A stretch of DNA of 64,000 nt. Origin: Typha latifolia. Lineage: Eukaryota; Streptophyta; Magnoliopsida; Poales; Typhaceae. The position numbers and the translations under genes are program-made. The stretch's first letter is position 1. Every line of letters begins with the position of its first letter. This document shows positions 13,173-24,965 of the stretch, one piece after another. The notes under the pieces are model-generated. The model made no database searches. It was not told where the DNA came from and saw only the letters and a list, made by a program, of their open reading frames with translations. Location of the stretch: contig CM034104.1 in the NCBI GenBank assembly GCA_019914945.1, positions 9,288,046 to 9,352,045 of the forward strand. The letters are read 5' to 3'.

Positions 13173-13710
13173 ATGCATTACATATGTACTAGCACACAAC
13201 GTATAGGTACACTCTCACCATAGTACTGTGCAGATAGGTTAAGTATGATAATAATTGATATTATTTGTTAAAAAGTAATTCATTACATACGTATCAACAC
13301 ATAATGTATATGTACACTCTCACCATAGTAATAGGCTTTGGTAGATAGATAAAGCATGGTAATGATTAATATTGCTTGTCAAAAGATAATGCATTACATA
13401 CATATCAATACACAATGCATATGTACGCTCCCACCATAGTAATGAGCGCTAGTAAATATGTAAAGGATGGTAAAAATTAATATTGCTTGTTAAATGGTAA
13501 TGCATTATATACGTATAACCGCACAATGCATAGGTATGTCCCATGATAATAATGAGCGTTGGTAGATAGGTAAAACATGGTAATAATTGATATTGCTTGA
13601 CAAAAGGTAATGCATTATATACATACCAGCACACAATGCATACGTACACTCCCATTAGAGTAATGTGCATGGTAGGTGCATAAAATATGATAATACAATA
13701 TTTTATACAT
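13173..13710. repeat. ~111-bp satellite, about five units
   Basis: Units begin at about 13173, 13278, 13389, 13500 and 13610 with ATGCATTACATAC-like sequence, followed by a conserved CACAATGCATA..GTACACTCCCACC block, a variable middle, and AATTGATATTGCTTG. Spacing is 105, 111, 111 and 110 bp. Units differ by many substitutions, so the array is old. It ends about 115 bp before R1. Confidence 0.85.
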
Positions 13711-13824
13711 TCATTGCATACCTATAATACTATAAGCTTCTCTACATCTATCCCATAAATCTATTTTAAATCAACTAGAAGGGTATTATAGTAATATTTT
13801 TCATCATTTCATTCACTTTATATC

Positions 13825-15506
13825 TAATGTGATTCAGAACACACTGAGTCATCTCGTGCATGGATACAAACTCTATAGACTCAATTTCTTGTTTTAGTTT
13901 ATTTGTTTTCTTTAAAAAATAAGAATTTTGGATGTCGTGTTCGAACGTGGGGAGGTCGAGTTTGAACGCCCAGTGCGAACAGCTACATACGTTCGCACAT
14001 ATAGAGAATGCGAATTGCGTGTTCGAATGTGTGGAGATCACGTTCGACTGCCTACATACGTTCACACATATAGAGGTGATACAATTCAGACGTCACCGAT
14101 GTCTCGAGAATGGATATACTTTATGAGTGTCTTTTATTCTTATTTTAGTGTTTATTTCATAGAAAAAATAAACTTTTTGTATGTCGCGTTCGAATGCGAA
14201 TGGAGTACGTTCGAACGCGCTTGCGAACGCCTACATCAGGTTCGCAAATACAGAGAACACAAAATGTGCGTTCGAACGCAATCGAATGCGGTCGATGAAA
14301 ATCCATTGTTTCTAGAGTTAATAATTGCCATTTTTGAATTGTTTGGTTAGCCTCTAAAGGTGTGGATGGCAACCAAGGAGTCATTATTGAATGAATTGAG
14401 TTTTGCCTTAATCTTCTGTTTCTTCTTCTCCTTCATTCCCTTATTCCCCGTCATCGCCGCTTCTTGCCTCCTTCGATTGGCCACTCACTTTAGTCCCTTA
14501 GGGGGCAGCCCACTTCTCCCTTTTCTTTCAATCTATCTATTACTTTGCCTTAACCACTTCCATCATCCATAATTCTTCCACCACCACTTACTCATCGGTG
14601 CCACCCCATTACCACCGGTCTACCACCATCCATCATCACCTAGAATCTCGTGCCTCTATCCACGGATCTATAGATGGACTCCCTGACATTCGTATAATTC
14701 TAGGATGATATCTCAAGATCCCACCGTCTGATTCTCTGAAATTAGATTTGTTATTCCAGGGTTACAACATATCAAAAGTTCACATTGATTTGACGGCTGC
14801 ATCTTTCGGGATCCATTTCCAAAGTTTCATGCTAGATTCTATCCAAATATGAAAACGGGATAGATCAAACCTTATCACAAGGGGAGATCGTATCAAGAGG
14901 ACGTGAATTGTACGTTCGAACGTGCTCGACCCTGTTCGAATGCGATCGGCGAGAATGCATTATTTCTAGGTTTACCATTTGTTAGTTTGGCTTATTATGT
15001 TAGCCTCTTAATATGTGGATGGCAACCTAATTGGGATTATCAATTAATATTGAGTTTTTTTCCCTTTTTCCTCTACCCTAGCTCTTCTCCCTCCTTGCTT
15101 AACCCGTAGCTGTGTGTCATCTCAACGCCGGTTACCCTTAATCCCCCTCGACTATCGGGTCCTCCCTCCTTGGGATCTCGACCAACTTTTCCCCCCTCAT
15201 CCTTATCTCTTCAGCACCTTGTGCCACCAAATCCATCACCGTTATCACCACCCTCATCACCATCATCACTATCACCCATCATCTCCATCTCCATCGCAAT
15301 ATTTCTTATTTTCTCCCTAGTTGTAATCAGAATCTGCAAAGGGCATGAATATCAAAAATGTAGATCAGGAAGATATGAAATGATCCCCACTAGTTTTATA
15401 ATTTTATAACTACTAGAGAATATTTTAAGAATATTGTCATCTGACTGCGCAGACTGCTCCCCTACATCCGAGCTTGATCGGGAATAGAAGCGCTCGGTTC
15501 ATGTCA
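13825..15506 (+). mobile_element. R1 5' LTR, type I, interrupted by S1
   Basis: It starts TAATGTGATTC and ends GGTTCATGTCA just before the PBS. It aligns with the 3' LTR at 21204-21808 and then 31722-31995. Without S1 and one TSD copy it is about 855 bp. U3 holds many TTCGAAC/GAACGC motifs together with TTCGCACATATAGAGAATGCG-like blocks. The LTR pair is visibly diverged, so the insertion is old. Confidence 0.85.
14077..14895 (+). mobile_element. S1: solo LTR, type II
   Basis: An 819-bp insertion inside the R1 5' LTR that starts TGATACAATTC and ends GATCGTATCA. Perfect 5-bp TSDs AGAGG flank it at 14072-14076 and 14896-14900. It matches the R2 3' LTR (30826-31721) and R4 LTRs. It ends at the canonical type II terminus with no PBS unit attached, unlike S4. 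Confidence 0.92.
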
Positions 15507-15508
15507 AG

Positions 15509-15520
15509 TGGTATCAGAGC
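15509..15520 (+). promoter_or_regulatory. R1 primer-binding site
   Basis: TGGTATCAGAGC, two bases after the LTR end. It is a single copy here and shows the normal arrangement from which the type II and III elements depart. Confidence 0.92.
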
Positions 15521-15537
15521 ACCGTTCCTCGGACACC

Positions 15538-16300
15538 ATGCCAACAACCAAATCTATGGCATTGAGTCCCAATGAAGGCACCTCTATTGAGGGAGAGGCC
15601 ACGGATATTATCAGATTGGAGGCAAACCCAAACTCACCGGTCGGGACTTCTCTAATGACTTCTTCAATCAACTCAAATCTGATCAAGATATTCACGGACA
15701 TGATGGAGATGCAACAAGCCATGCAACCATCGATGAAAGTGATGACTCAAATGAAACCACCTTTTTGCCAAGGAACACCACCTCTACCATTCCATGCCAG
15801 ACTGGAGGAAGATCATGAAGACCTCATGGGTGGTCACGCCAGGAGGCCCTTGCTGCCTACACCGCCCGAAAGGAGCAACGTACCACCGTCGGCTTTTCAC
15901 CGCAACCGAACATCGGATCCGCCTCACCACGATGATGATGACGAGTGGACGGATTATGAAGAACCAGTGGCCCCTCGATATAATCCTAGAGATGCTAGAT
16001 TAAACCCATGAGAAAGAAGGCTCAACTGACATGAAGAAGAACGCGACATCCGTGCAGGGACTATTCGCCTCAACTTCCCACCTTTCAATGGAGGAGATCC
16101 ACTCGATTGGGTTTATCGATTGGAGCATTCTTCAACTACCAATGAACAACTAATGTACAAAAGGTGTTGCTAGTATCATTCCATCTCAAAGACACCGCCA
16201 TCCGATAGTACGAGGCCATGAACCGAGCTCAGCCCTATTAGACGTGGGAGGAGTTCATTGATGCTATTTGTGTCCGGTTTGGACCCTCCAGTTGATATGA
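15538..16300 (+). pseudogene. gag: R1 gag, N-terminal part
   Basis: Gag packages the element RNA into cytoplasmic particles. The frame opens at ATG 15538, shortly after the PBS, and stays open to about 16011. The capsid part follows after stops, with recognisable pieces such as RLNFPPFNGGDPLDWVYRLE and a TWEEFIDAICVRFGPSS block that match intact gag in R4. A histidine/aspartate-rich patch (HHDDDDEW) lies before it. Several in-frame stops occur after 16011, and S2 cuts the gene at 16300. The gene is a relic. Confidence 0.85.
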
Positions 16301-17350
16301 TCTGAGTGAGCTGGATCGGTCTATAAGATGGGCCTTAGGCTAAGTTGGTCCACTCAAAGGGCATTGAGCTAGGCTCAATATAGTTATCCACTCTTATTGC
16401 TTATTTACTTATTGCATTTGCTTTAGTTTAGTCCCACAGTGGGTAATGGGCTAAGCCCACTTGTATCTCTCTTCTATAAATATGAGGGCTGGTCTTCACT
16501 TGAGGATTATGGATGGATTATTATGAAACTTCTGACTTGAGCCCACTTCTCCCCCTTCTATCAGTGTAGGACTTGACTCATCATGGTTATGTCCCTTATC
16601 TTCTCTGCCTTGCGCAGCACCCCAATCTAGCCCACACCATCTCATTCACCTCCTCCACGCCCTAAGGTCTTCCCCATGCCCATAGGCTTTTCACTATTCG
16701 TCGATGACCTCCATCCCGTCGATCATTAGGTTCCACCTTTTACGTCCATCTCGCAATCATCTGACCTTTAGTCAGTATTTGCACAATAACTCTTGATCTA
16801 CTCATCCGATCGACCTAATTTTAATTTGGTTGGTTCCCTGACTTCCAGGGAAACAATGTCAGAATATCAGATATTTTGGATAGTTAGATTGATTAGAATT
16901 TATCTCAAAATATCCATCTCTAGATCTATTCTGATCTAGCGCAGTATTTGGTAAAACCTTGATATTTGGAAATCTACATATCGCCCCAGATCCCACAACC
17001 CCATTCCGAAAAGCTAGCTCAGAGATCTATCTTCCATCCAAATATGATAAGTATCAATGGTTGGATCATCGGTAAATCAGCCCGGAAGGTACGACTATAT
17101 TTAGATCCCAATCAGATCTCAATCATCATCTATTTCGAATTCTTTCCTAGATTTCCTTAACTATCCTTCCATATCTTCCTATCCCCTTCCATCAAATTTC
17201 ATTTACCATCCATAGCCATTCCATCTCCACCATTCATCACTAATTCTCCATAATCATCCTCCATCTAACCACTCATCTACCATATCCAAGATCTTACGGT
17301 TGGATTCGATACGTTCTATGGATGCCCCGATCTGTGATTGTAACACCAAT
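16301..17350 (+). mobile_element. S2: solo-LTR-like insertion in R1 gag
   Basis: A 1,050-bp insertion that interrupts the capsid sequence between YD and NYEGF. TATGA is present at 16296-16300 and 17351-17355, giving a 5-bp TSD. It contains a TATA-like CTATAAATATGAGGGC near 16475 and no coding sequence, which suits a solo LTR of a family not otherwise seen here. Its ends as set by the TSD (TCTGAG and CCAAT) are not clean TG/CA, so the true edges may be shifted by a few bases. Orientation is judged from the TATA motif. Confidence 0.65.
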
Positions 17351-20300
17351 TATGAAGGTTTCCAAGCTGCCCTCACCAAGCTAACCCAAAGGACTATAGT
17401 GAGAGCATATCAAGAGGAGTTTGAGCATGTTAGCAATCGAATGCAGGACTAGTTGGATTCCCAACTCAAAAGCACGTTCATTAGTGGCCTTAGGTGGGAC
17501 ATTCAAGCCGAAGTGAAGGCTGCTCGACCAACCACATTACTTGAGGCTTTTGCCATAGCTCAACTGATAGATGAGAAGCTTCAGGAGCTTTGGTTGGTAG
17601 CAAAAGGGGGCTGGAGCACCACAGAGTTTAGAGGAATGCCTTGGCAAACCGCAGCCACACATTATGTGCCGGCGGCTCCACCAAGGACAACAGGTGCAAG
17701 ATTGCTTCCATGGCCACAATCAGAGGTGCGGGGACCTCCTTGAGCTACCATGAGAAGACTTACCCCAGCCCAAGTTGAAGAAAGAAGAGCTAAAGTGCTG
17801 TGTTTTTATTATGATGAATGATTCACTCCCGAGCACAAATGTGCTCGACCGGCGGCCACGGTGATGGTGTTGGACGAAGCAGAGGATGCGGAGGAAGATG
17901 AAGTGGTGGAAGATGAACTAGAGACTTGCTGGAAGACTAGGAGGTCCACACCGAGATCTCCATATATGCCTACATTGGCACCAATGCACCAAGGACGCTT
18001 CGGGTTGACAACACCGTGAAGAATTAAACAGTGAGGATCCTCATTGACACCGAGAGCACCCACAATTTCATGGATGAACGTGTGGTCAAGAAGATAGGAA
18101 TGGCTACATATACTACCTTTGGATTCGATGTAGCACTTGGAGACAGCATGATGCTTTGAAGATTCAAGGCAATTCCTTCACCTTGGATCTTCACCCCTTG
18201 GCGTTACGAGGGGTTGACATTATATTAGGGACCGAATGGATGCAAAGTTTGGGCTCGATGACCTTTGACTTTTTAGAAATGTGGATGGATTTCAAAGGAA
18301 GTGGCAAACGAGTACGGTTGGACGGAATTCGACCGTGACTTGGAGCATAAGTTCAGCTGACGGTGGGACTGCCAAGGGTTGGGTGCCATGGCCTTCTAAT
18401 GCAATTAATCTAGAGTCAAGCGGACCATACAAAGAAAGAAGAAGTACTAGCTGATCTATTCGCCTTGTTGAAGGAATTTAGTGAGGTGTTTGAAGAACCA
18501 CGCGGCATGCCGCAGGCTCGACCTCGATATCATTGCATTGAGATTATTCCTGGAGCCAAGTTGGCTAATGTACGGCCTTACTAGTACCCATTTGTGCAAA
18601 AGGAGGAGATCACAAGGCTTGTAAAGAAGATGCTGGACAATGGAATCATCCAACTGAGTCGGAGCTCGTACTTATCATCGGTGCTCCTAGTGCGGAAGGA
18701 GGGAACATGGCGATTTTGTGTGGACTACCATGCACTCAATGCCATCACGGTGAAGGATAGGTATCCTATTTTTGTCATTAGAACTCTTGGATGAGTTAGA
18801 CTTGCGAGCCGGCTACCACCAAATCCGAGTGAGTTCAAGGTCATGCCTTTTGGACCCACTACTATCCCCTCCACTTTCCAAGGGTTGATGAACGACGTCT
18901 TTAGGATGTTATTGAGGCGGTATGCTCTTGTCTTCTTTGATGACATCCTTGTGTACAACCGTTCATGGAAGGAGCATCTTGTCCACCTTCGCAAATTGTT
19001 GCAGATTTTGAAAGACAATGAGCTGAAGGTGAAGGAGTCCAAGTGTTTATGAGGTTAGCTGAGAGTGAAGTATCTCGGCCACATCATATTGACGGTGGGA
19101 ATGGAAGCCGATCCCTCTAAGGTGCAGAACATGGTGCAATGGCAAATTCCAAAGACACTAAAAGAATTGTGGGGCTTCCATGGATTGACGGGCTATTACT
19201 GCTGATTTGTTGCCAACTATGGCAAGATCACCGCCCCCTTGGCATCACTACTGAAGAAAGGAGAGTTCTAGTGGACTGAGGCAGCAACAAAGGCATTTTA
19301 AGAATTAAAGAAAGTAATGACCACGGCGCTGATCTTGGCGTTACCCAATTTCACCAAACCTTTTGTAGTAGAATGCGACGCGTTAGGGGCTAGAATTGGG
19401 GCTGTCCTCATGTAAGAAGGGAGGCTAGTGGCATATATGAGCAAGGCGTTGTCAATGAAGAACCAGATGATGTCTACATATGAGCGAGACATGATAGCAT
19501 TATCCATGTCGTCACCAAATGGAGACCATATCTCATCGGGCGGCGATTCATAGTGCGTACTGACCAGCGAAGTCTTCACTACTTCCTTAGACAATGGATT
19601 CACACTCCAGCACAGCAGCGATGGCTGAAAAAATTGTTGGGCTATGACTACGAATTGGTGTACAAAAAGGAAACTGAGAATCGGGTCGTCGATGCGCTAT
19701 CGTGGGAACCCGAACCGGTAGACCTAGCCATGATTTCTATCTTGGTTTTTCCTTTTCTTTGAGAGATTAGAGCTGCATGTGTGGAAGATCCAAAGATGAT
19801 GGAACTCATGAAGAAAATAGAGGAAGAACCAGCAAGCTATCCCATGTTAGAAGTGAAGGACGGTCTACTACTTGATCGAGGGTGAGTACGGGTACCGGCG
19901 AAACCGAACTGCGAGTGACTTTGATTTGCCACTTCCACAACACTCCTCTAGTGGGGCATGAAGGAACCTTCATAACCTATAAGAGGTTAACACAAAATTG
20001 TGTATGGGCAATAGTGAGAAAAGAAGTGTTGTTCTATGTTCTAGCCTATGAAATCTATTAGCGCGCCAAGGCGGACTCAACAAAACCGACGGGGCTGCTG
20101 CAACTCCTAACCATTCTGAAGCAAATTTGGAAAGATGTGGTGATGGATTTCATTGAAGGACTTCCCCAGGTCAGAGGACACATAGTGATAATGGTGGTGG
20201 TCGACAAGTTGAGAAAGAGTGCGCACTTTTCAACTCTAGCGCACTTGTACACCGCAAAGAAGGTAGCAGAAATTTTTATGAAGGAAATAGCCTATTGCAT

Positions 20301-21171
20301 GGAATGCCGAGGTCTATAGTTTCAGACTATGATCTGATTTTTATGAGTCAGTTTTGGCAAGAGTACTTCAAGTAGCAAGGTACTGAATTGAAAAAGAGCA
20401 TGGCGTTTCATCCGCAAATCGACGAGCAATCCAAAGTTGTTAATCGCTGCCTTGAGCAATATTTGTGATGCTTTGCCGGGAAGCAACCGAATAGATGGCT
20501 AGCTTACCTACCCTGGGCGGAATACTCATACAACACCGCTCACCACACCACTATTGAGATGACCCCCTTCAAGGCTATCTACGGACATGTGCGTGCTACA
20601 TTACGATCCTATGATCGACCAAGTGCACCTGACATTCCGACATAGATGAAGTGCTTGTGGAACAGGATAAAGTACTCAAGCAGCTCAAGCTTTACCTAGC
20701 AGCGGCATAGAACTGAATGAAGCAAGTGTATCATCGTAAACACTAGGATAGAAGCTATGAAGTTGGCGATTAGGTCTATGTTCGACTCCAACCATATCAG
20801 CAAATCTCAGTACGACCCATTCAAAACCAAAAGTTAGCACATCGCTTCTTTGGTCTATTTTAGATTCTAGGGAAGGTGGGAGCAGTTGCATATAAGCTGG
20901 ACTTGCCCAACTCGTCTCGAGTTCACTCGGTCTTCCATATGCCTAGCTTGAGAGCCTAGGTTGGTCTAGTTGAGCAAGTTGCGGCAGAACTACCCAAGCC
21001 TAAATCAGAGGCAATTGAGCTCACTCCAAAGAAGGTCCTAGCATGAAGGAGGGTCAGATGCAAGGGACGAAAAGTCATAGAGGTGTTAGTGAGCTAGGTT
21101 GGTCAGACACAGGGGCAAGCCACATGGAAATCCGACATGACATTGATTGATTGCCATCCTAGATTTGCACT
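17351..21171 (+). pseudogene. pol: R1 gag C-terminus and pol (PR-RT-RH-IN-chromodomain)
   Basis: Order seen: gag continuation (17351-17750), decayed zinc knuckle near 17800, protease with ILIDTESTHNFMDE near 18035, PR tail FTLDLHPLALRGVDIILGTE (about 18178), RT from about 18480 with WRFCVDYHALNAIT and the catalytic FFDDILVY (about 18940), RNase H to about 19720 with MRTDQRSLHYFL, integrase from about 19900 with [12 protein letters not shown] near 20145, and a C-terminal VLVSWVGQTQGQATW chromodomain-like stretch near 21090. Many stops and frameshifts occur throughout. The full domain order is useful as a reference for the deletions in R2, R3 and R4. Confidence 0.88.
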
Positions 21172-21185
21172 TTGAGGACAAAGTA

Positions 21186-21203
21186 AGCGAAAGCATGGTG
21201 AAA
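21186..21203 (+). promoter_or_regulatory. R1 polypurine tract
   Basis: GCGAAAGCATGGTGAAA lies directly before the 3' LTR start TAATGTG. A related purine-rich GGAAGCGTGGTGG-type sequence precedes the 3' LTR in R2, R3, R4, R5 and R6. Confidence 0.7.
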
Positions 21204-21808
21204 TAATGTGAACCTATGGATACAACCTATAGATTTAGACCACACTGAGTCATCTTGTGCATGGATACAACCTATGGACCCTACTTATTATTTTGATTTA
21301 TTTGTTTTCTTTAGAAAATAATAATTCTGGATGTCGCGTTTGAACGCCCCATGCGAACGCTTGCATATGTTTGCACATACAGAGAATACAATTAGGTGTT
21401 TGAATGCTTGGAGGTCATGTTCGAACACTCTCATTTAAATGCCTACATACGTTCACACATTTAGAGGACACAAATTATGTGTTCGAATGCACTCGACCCC
21501 GTTCAAACACGATCAGCGAGAATGCATTGTTTCTAGACTTACCATTTGTTAGTTTAGTTTGTTACGTTAGCCTCTTAATATGTGGATGGCAACCTAATTG
21601 GAATTATCAAAGAATATTGAGTTTTTTTTTCCATTCTTTCTCTACACTAGCTCTTCCCCCTCCTCACTCAAGCCCTAGCTTTGTGTCACCTCGATGCCGG
21701 TTACCCCTAATCTCCCTCGATTGTCAGATCCTCCCTACTCCTTGGGATCTCGACCAACTTCTCCCCCCCTCATCCTTATCCCTGTAGCACCTCGTGACAC
21801 CAAATCCA
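21204..21808 (+). mobile_element. R1 3' LTR, first part
   Basis: It matches the 5' LTR from TAATGTG to CCAAATCCA, including the CGAACG-rich U3 and the GTTAGCCTCTTAATATGTGG block. It is cut by insertion of R2 and resumes at 31722. Confidence 0.88.
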
Positions 21809-21990
21809 TGGTACATTTTCGTTCGCCATGGCTTCCCTTGTCGCTCGTAATTTCTGCATCATCTCCATCATCATTTAGTTGTTGATGGCCATTTGTTTGG
21901 AAAGAGACCCAAACATGGCTTGAACGCTAGGCTCTTCCGTATTCAGATTTGTTCCGGCGATTCCGCTGGTGGAAGTCCCCGCAACCTTTT
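21809..21990 (-). mobile_element. R2 inverted gag fragment, left half
   Basis: On the minus strand this matches R4 gag over about 40866-41035 (N-terminal region, including CATCATCTCCATCATCAT and AACATGGCTTGAACGCTAGG on the plus strand). Its continuation, after R3, is 28070-28175. Confidence 0.8.
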
Positions 21991-22809
21991 TGATACACTT
22001 AGTTAAGATCTTTTCTTATTACATTAGTTGTTTTTTTTTATTAAAATAAAATTCCTGTAGGTCGCATTCGAACGCCAAAGGGGTCGTGTTCGAATGCGCT
22101 TCTGAACTCCTGTATCAGGTTTGCAAATATAGAGAACGCATAATGCGCGTTCGAATGTGGTCAGGCGAGATAGAGAATGCTTTTTGGTGTGTTCGAACGC
22201 GCTCGGGCGCGTTCAAACGCAATCGGCGGGAATCCTCTAGAATTAGGATTACATATTGTTTTAGAACTTGTTAGCTAGCCTCTATATATATGTGGATGGC
22301 AGCCAAATTCATAATGCTATTGGATTATTGATTTCTTGCCTCCTATCATCTCCCTAATCTCTCTCCCTCCTCCTTCTTCACCATCCTTCCACCTCTACCG
22401 TTGGCAAGGTTTCTCTTAACTTCTAATCTCACTCGACTATTGAGCCACCCCCTCTTCTTTAGGATCTCAACCACTTCGTTCCCTTCGTCTATATCCCTTA
22501 ATCACATCGACCATCCACCTTCATCTCCTTACCTATCCATAACCCGAACATCTACTTCACCCGTCACCACCACCATTACCCACGTTATTCTGTGCTTTCG
22601 TCCTAGTTGCAGTTTGAATCTGCGAAGGGCATAAATACGAAAGTTGTAGATCAGGAAGTTACGAATCTAATCCACTTGGATCATAATTTTATGACTACCG
22701 GAGACTATTTGAAGAATAGTTTTTCATGATTGTGCGGACTGATTCCTGTAATACATCCAGATCTTGAAGGAATCGTTGTATAGCCTATCTTTGATACGAG
22801 AACCCATCA
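21991..22809 (+). mobile_element. R3 5' LTR, type III
   Basis: An 819-bp LTR from TGATACACTTAG to GAACCCATCA. U3 has several TTCGAACGC palindromes (about 22060-22230), then CTCTATATATATGTGGATGG, the TATA region. After it come a 23-bp PBS unit (TGGAATCAGAGC at 22813-22824, ending TATATCA) and a second truncated PBS-like GAGCTGG. Confidence 0.88.
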
Positions 22810-22859
22810 ATTTGGAATCAGAGCTTATATCAGAGCTGGCGAACCTCAGACCTCCATTA

Positions 22860-24111
22860 ATGGTAGAAACAAGAAAGATGACTTCAACAAGGAGACCTAT
22901 GAAGAGCACACCGATAAGGGAAGACTCAATCCACAATGACCCTAGCCGTGAGGCCGATTCCTTTAGAGCGACAACGATAGGACTGAGTCAACCAACGTCC
23001 ATGGGTGCGAATATGGATGAACTTAGGGGCATATTTCAAACATTTCTATATAGAGTTGACACAATTCAAAAGGATCACAATGAATTCAAGGAATATGTTG
23101 TGAACTGATTGGGTTCGTCATCTCCTCGATGATGATTAGAGTTTCAAAAAGGACAAGCGGTGGGACCTTATTGAACCGATACCCCCACAGGTCTAGGTGC
23201 GTAATGTGAGTGTCAATGATCCCCTATTACCTATGCCGACACATCATCCCCCACCTCCATTACAAGACCCAAGACTGGCGGTGGTGGAACCCGAGAGGCG
23301 TGCTGCACCGGTGCGCTTCGTTGATGTGGAGGATTGGCACTTTGAGGATGAGGTTGATCCCTTTGGATATGGTGATGGACATGCTCGAGGAATTAGAGAA
23401 GGTGATCAACATGCACAAAGCTTTAGACTTGAACCAAAGATCTTTCACGAACCCGATAATGCTATTCGAGGGAGAACCTCACGCTTGGACTTTCCAAAAT
23501 TTCAAGGCGGTGATCCAACGGATTGGGTATTTCAAGTGGAACAATATTTTTATTGTCAAGGTACAACGGAAGATGCAAAGGTCCAGATGGAAAGCTTTCA
23601 TCTCCAAGGAACGGCATTGCATTGGTATAGATCAGTTATTCGTGGTGGTAGATTTACCAGATGGGCTGATTTTTATAGGAGGATTAAATGCAGATTTGGG
23701 ACAACGGCATACGAAGATTTTGCTACCACATTAAGCAAGATGGTTTAGAGGACGATCATATTGGAGTACCAAGGTGAGTTTGAAAGAGTTAGTAGTCGTT
23801 GTGAGCCACCTTGGCCCGAATAGACATTGATGAGCACATTTATTTCAGGGCTACGGGATGAGATACAAGCGGATGTTCGTGCTCTTTGTCCTACTACTCT
23901 TGAGGAGGCCTTTGATAAGGCCATGAGAATGGAACAAAAGCATAGGGCTCTAAAGATGGCAGCGAAAACCAATTGGGGCAACCGAGATGGGCGATTTGCA
24001 GCTAGAATGCCGGTTGGAAATTCTGCGGGTCCGAAAACAGCAGCTGTGAGCAATAGACCTCAACCACCTTTTAGGCCTTCTTTCGATGTTAGAGGAGGCA
24101 CAAGACCCCCC
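22860..24111 (+). pseudogene. gag: R3 gag, up to S3
   Basis: Gag capsid gene. ATG at 22860 opens MVETRKMTST; the frame stops at about 23108, resumes at 23197 and runs to 23748 with the capsid core (LDFPKFQGGDPTDWVFQVEQ, then ALHWYR and YEDFATTLSKM), continuing after two stops (TFISGLRDEIQADVRAL at 23833) to RGGTRPP at 24108. S3 is inserted exactly there, before the zinc knuckle. The capsid matches R4 gag residue by residue over long stretches. Confidence 0.87.
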
Positions 24112-24965
24112 TGATATACGCAGGTGGAGTCGCATTCGAACGCCCTTGTGAATGCCTTGTGAACACCCATTGAACGCATTTGAACGTGGTCGGTCGAGTT
24201 CGAATGCCCGCGTTCGAACGCCTGTGTCACATTCGCAAATACAGAGAAGGGGATTTTTGAGTTTGTTCGAACGCGATCGGGCGCGTTCGAACCCGATCGA
24301 CGAGAATCCTCTAGAATTAGGGTTTCATATTATTTTAGGACTTATTAGCTAGCCTTTATAAATAAGTGGATGACAGCCAACTTCATTATGCTATTGGATT
24401 ATTGATTTCTTCCCTCGTATCTTCTCTCTAGACTCCTCCCTCCTTCCTCTTCACCATCCTTCCACATCTACCGTTAGCAAGGTTTCTCCTAATTTCTAAT
24501 CTCCCTCGACTGTCGAGCCACCCCTCTTTTTTGGGATCTCGACCACTTTGTTCTCCTCGTCTACTTCCCTTAATCACTTCCACAATCTACCTTCATCTCC
24601 ATACCCATTCATAACCCTAAATCACTCCACCCGTCACCACCACCATCACCCACGTTATTCTATATTTTCGTCCCTGCTATAGTTCGAATCTGGGAAGGGC
24701 ATAAATACGAAAGATGCAGATCAGGAAGTTATGGATCCAACCCAATTGGTTTCATAGAATATCTGACTAATATTTTTCTATGGTTGCGTGGACTGATTCC
24801 TATAATAAATTCAGATCTTGAAAGAATTATTGCGTAGCCTATATTTGGTTCCAGATCCCATCAATTGGTATCAGAGCCTATCAATTTGGTATCAGAGCCT
24901 ATCAATTGGTATCAGAGTTTATCAATTTGGTATCAGAGCCTATCATTGGTATCAAAGCCCTAACA
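24112..24965 (+). mobile_element. S3: solo LTR, type III, carrying five PBS copies
   Basis: An LTR-only insertion in R3 gag. It starts TGATATACGC (about 80 bp of the usual 5' part missing), has CGAACGC palindromes, a TATAAATA at 24357-24364, and reaches the canonical type III end CCCATCA at 24863. It then continues through five tandem PBS units to AACA at 24965. The flanks are CCCCC (24107-24111) and CCCCT (24966-24970), a 5-bp TSD with one change. Gag sequence is continuous when the insertion is removed, so the PBS array belongs to the LTR. Confidence 0.85.
24866..24958 (+). repeat. Five tandem iMet PBS copies inside S3
   Basis: TGGTATCAGAGC-type sites start at 24866, 24887, 24907, 24928 and 24947 (spacing 21, 20, 21, 19). 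Copies 3 and 5 have one substitution (AGAGT, AAAGC). Each is preceded by ATCAATT or ATCAATTT, so every unit ends like the LTR itself. Confidence 0.93.

Noticed and set aside
13449..13670. 73-codon minus frame
   Set aside because: It is two satellite units read as protein.
13775..14350. Frames over 13775-14350 on both strands as small proteins
   Set aside because: They lie wholly in the R1 LTR and S1 and translate the palindromic motif.
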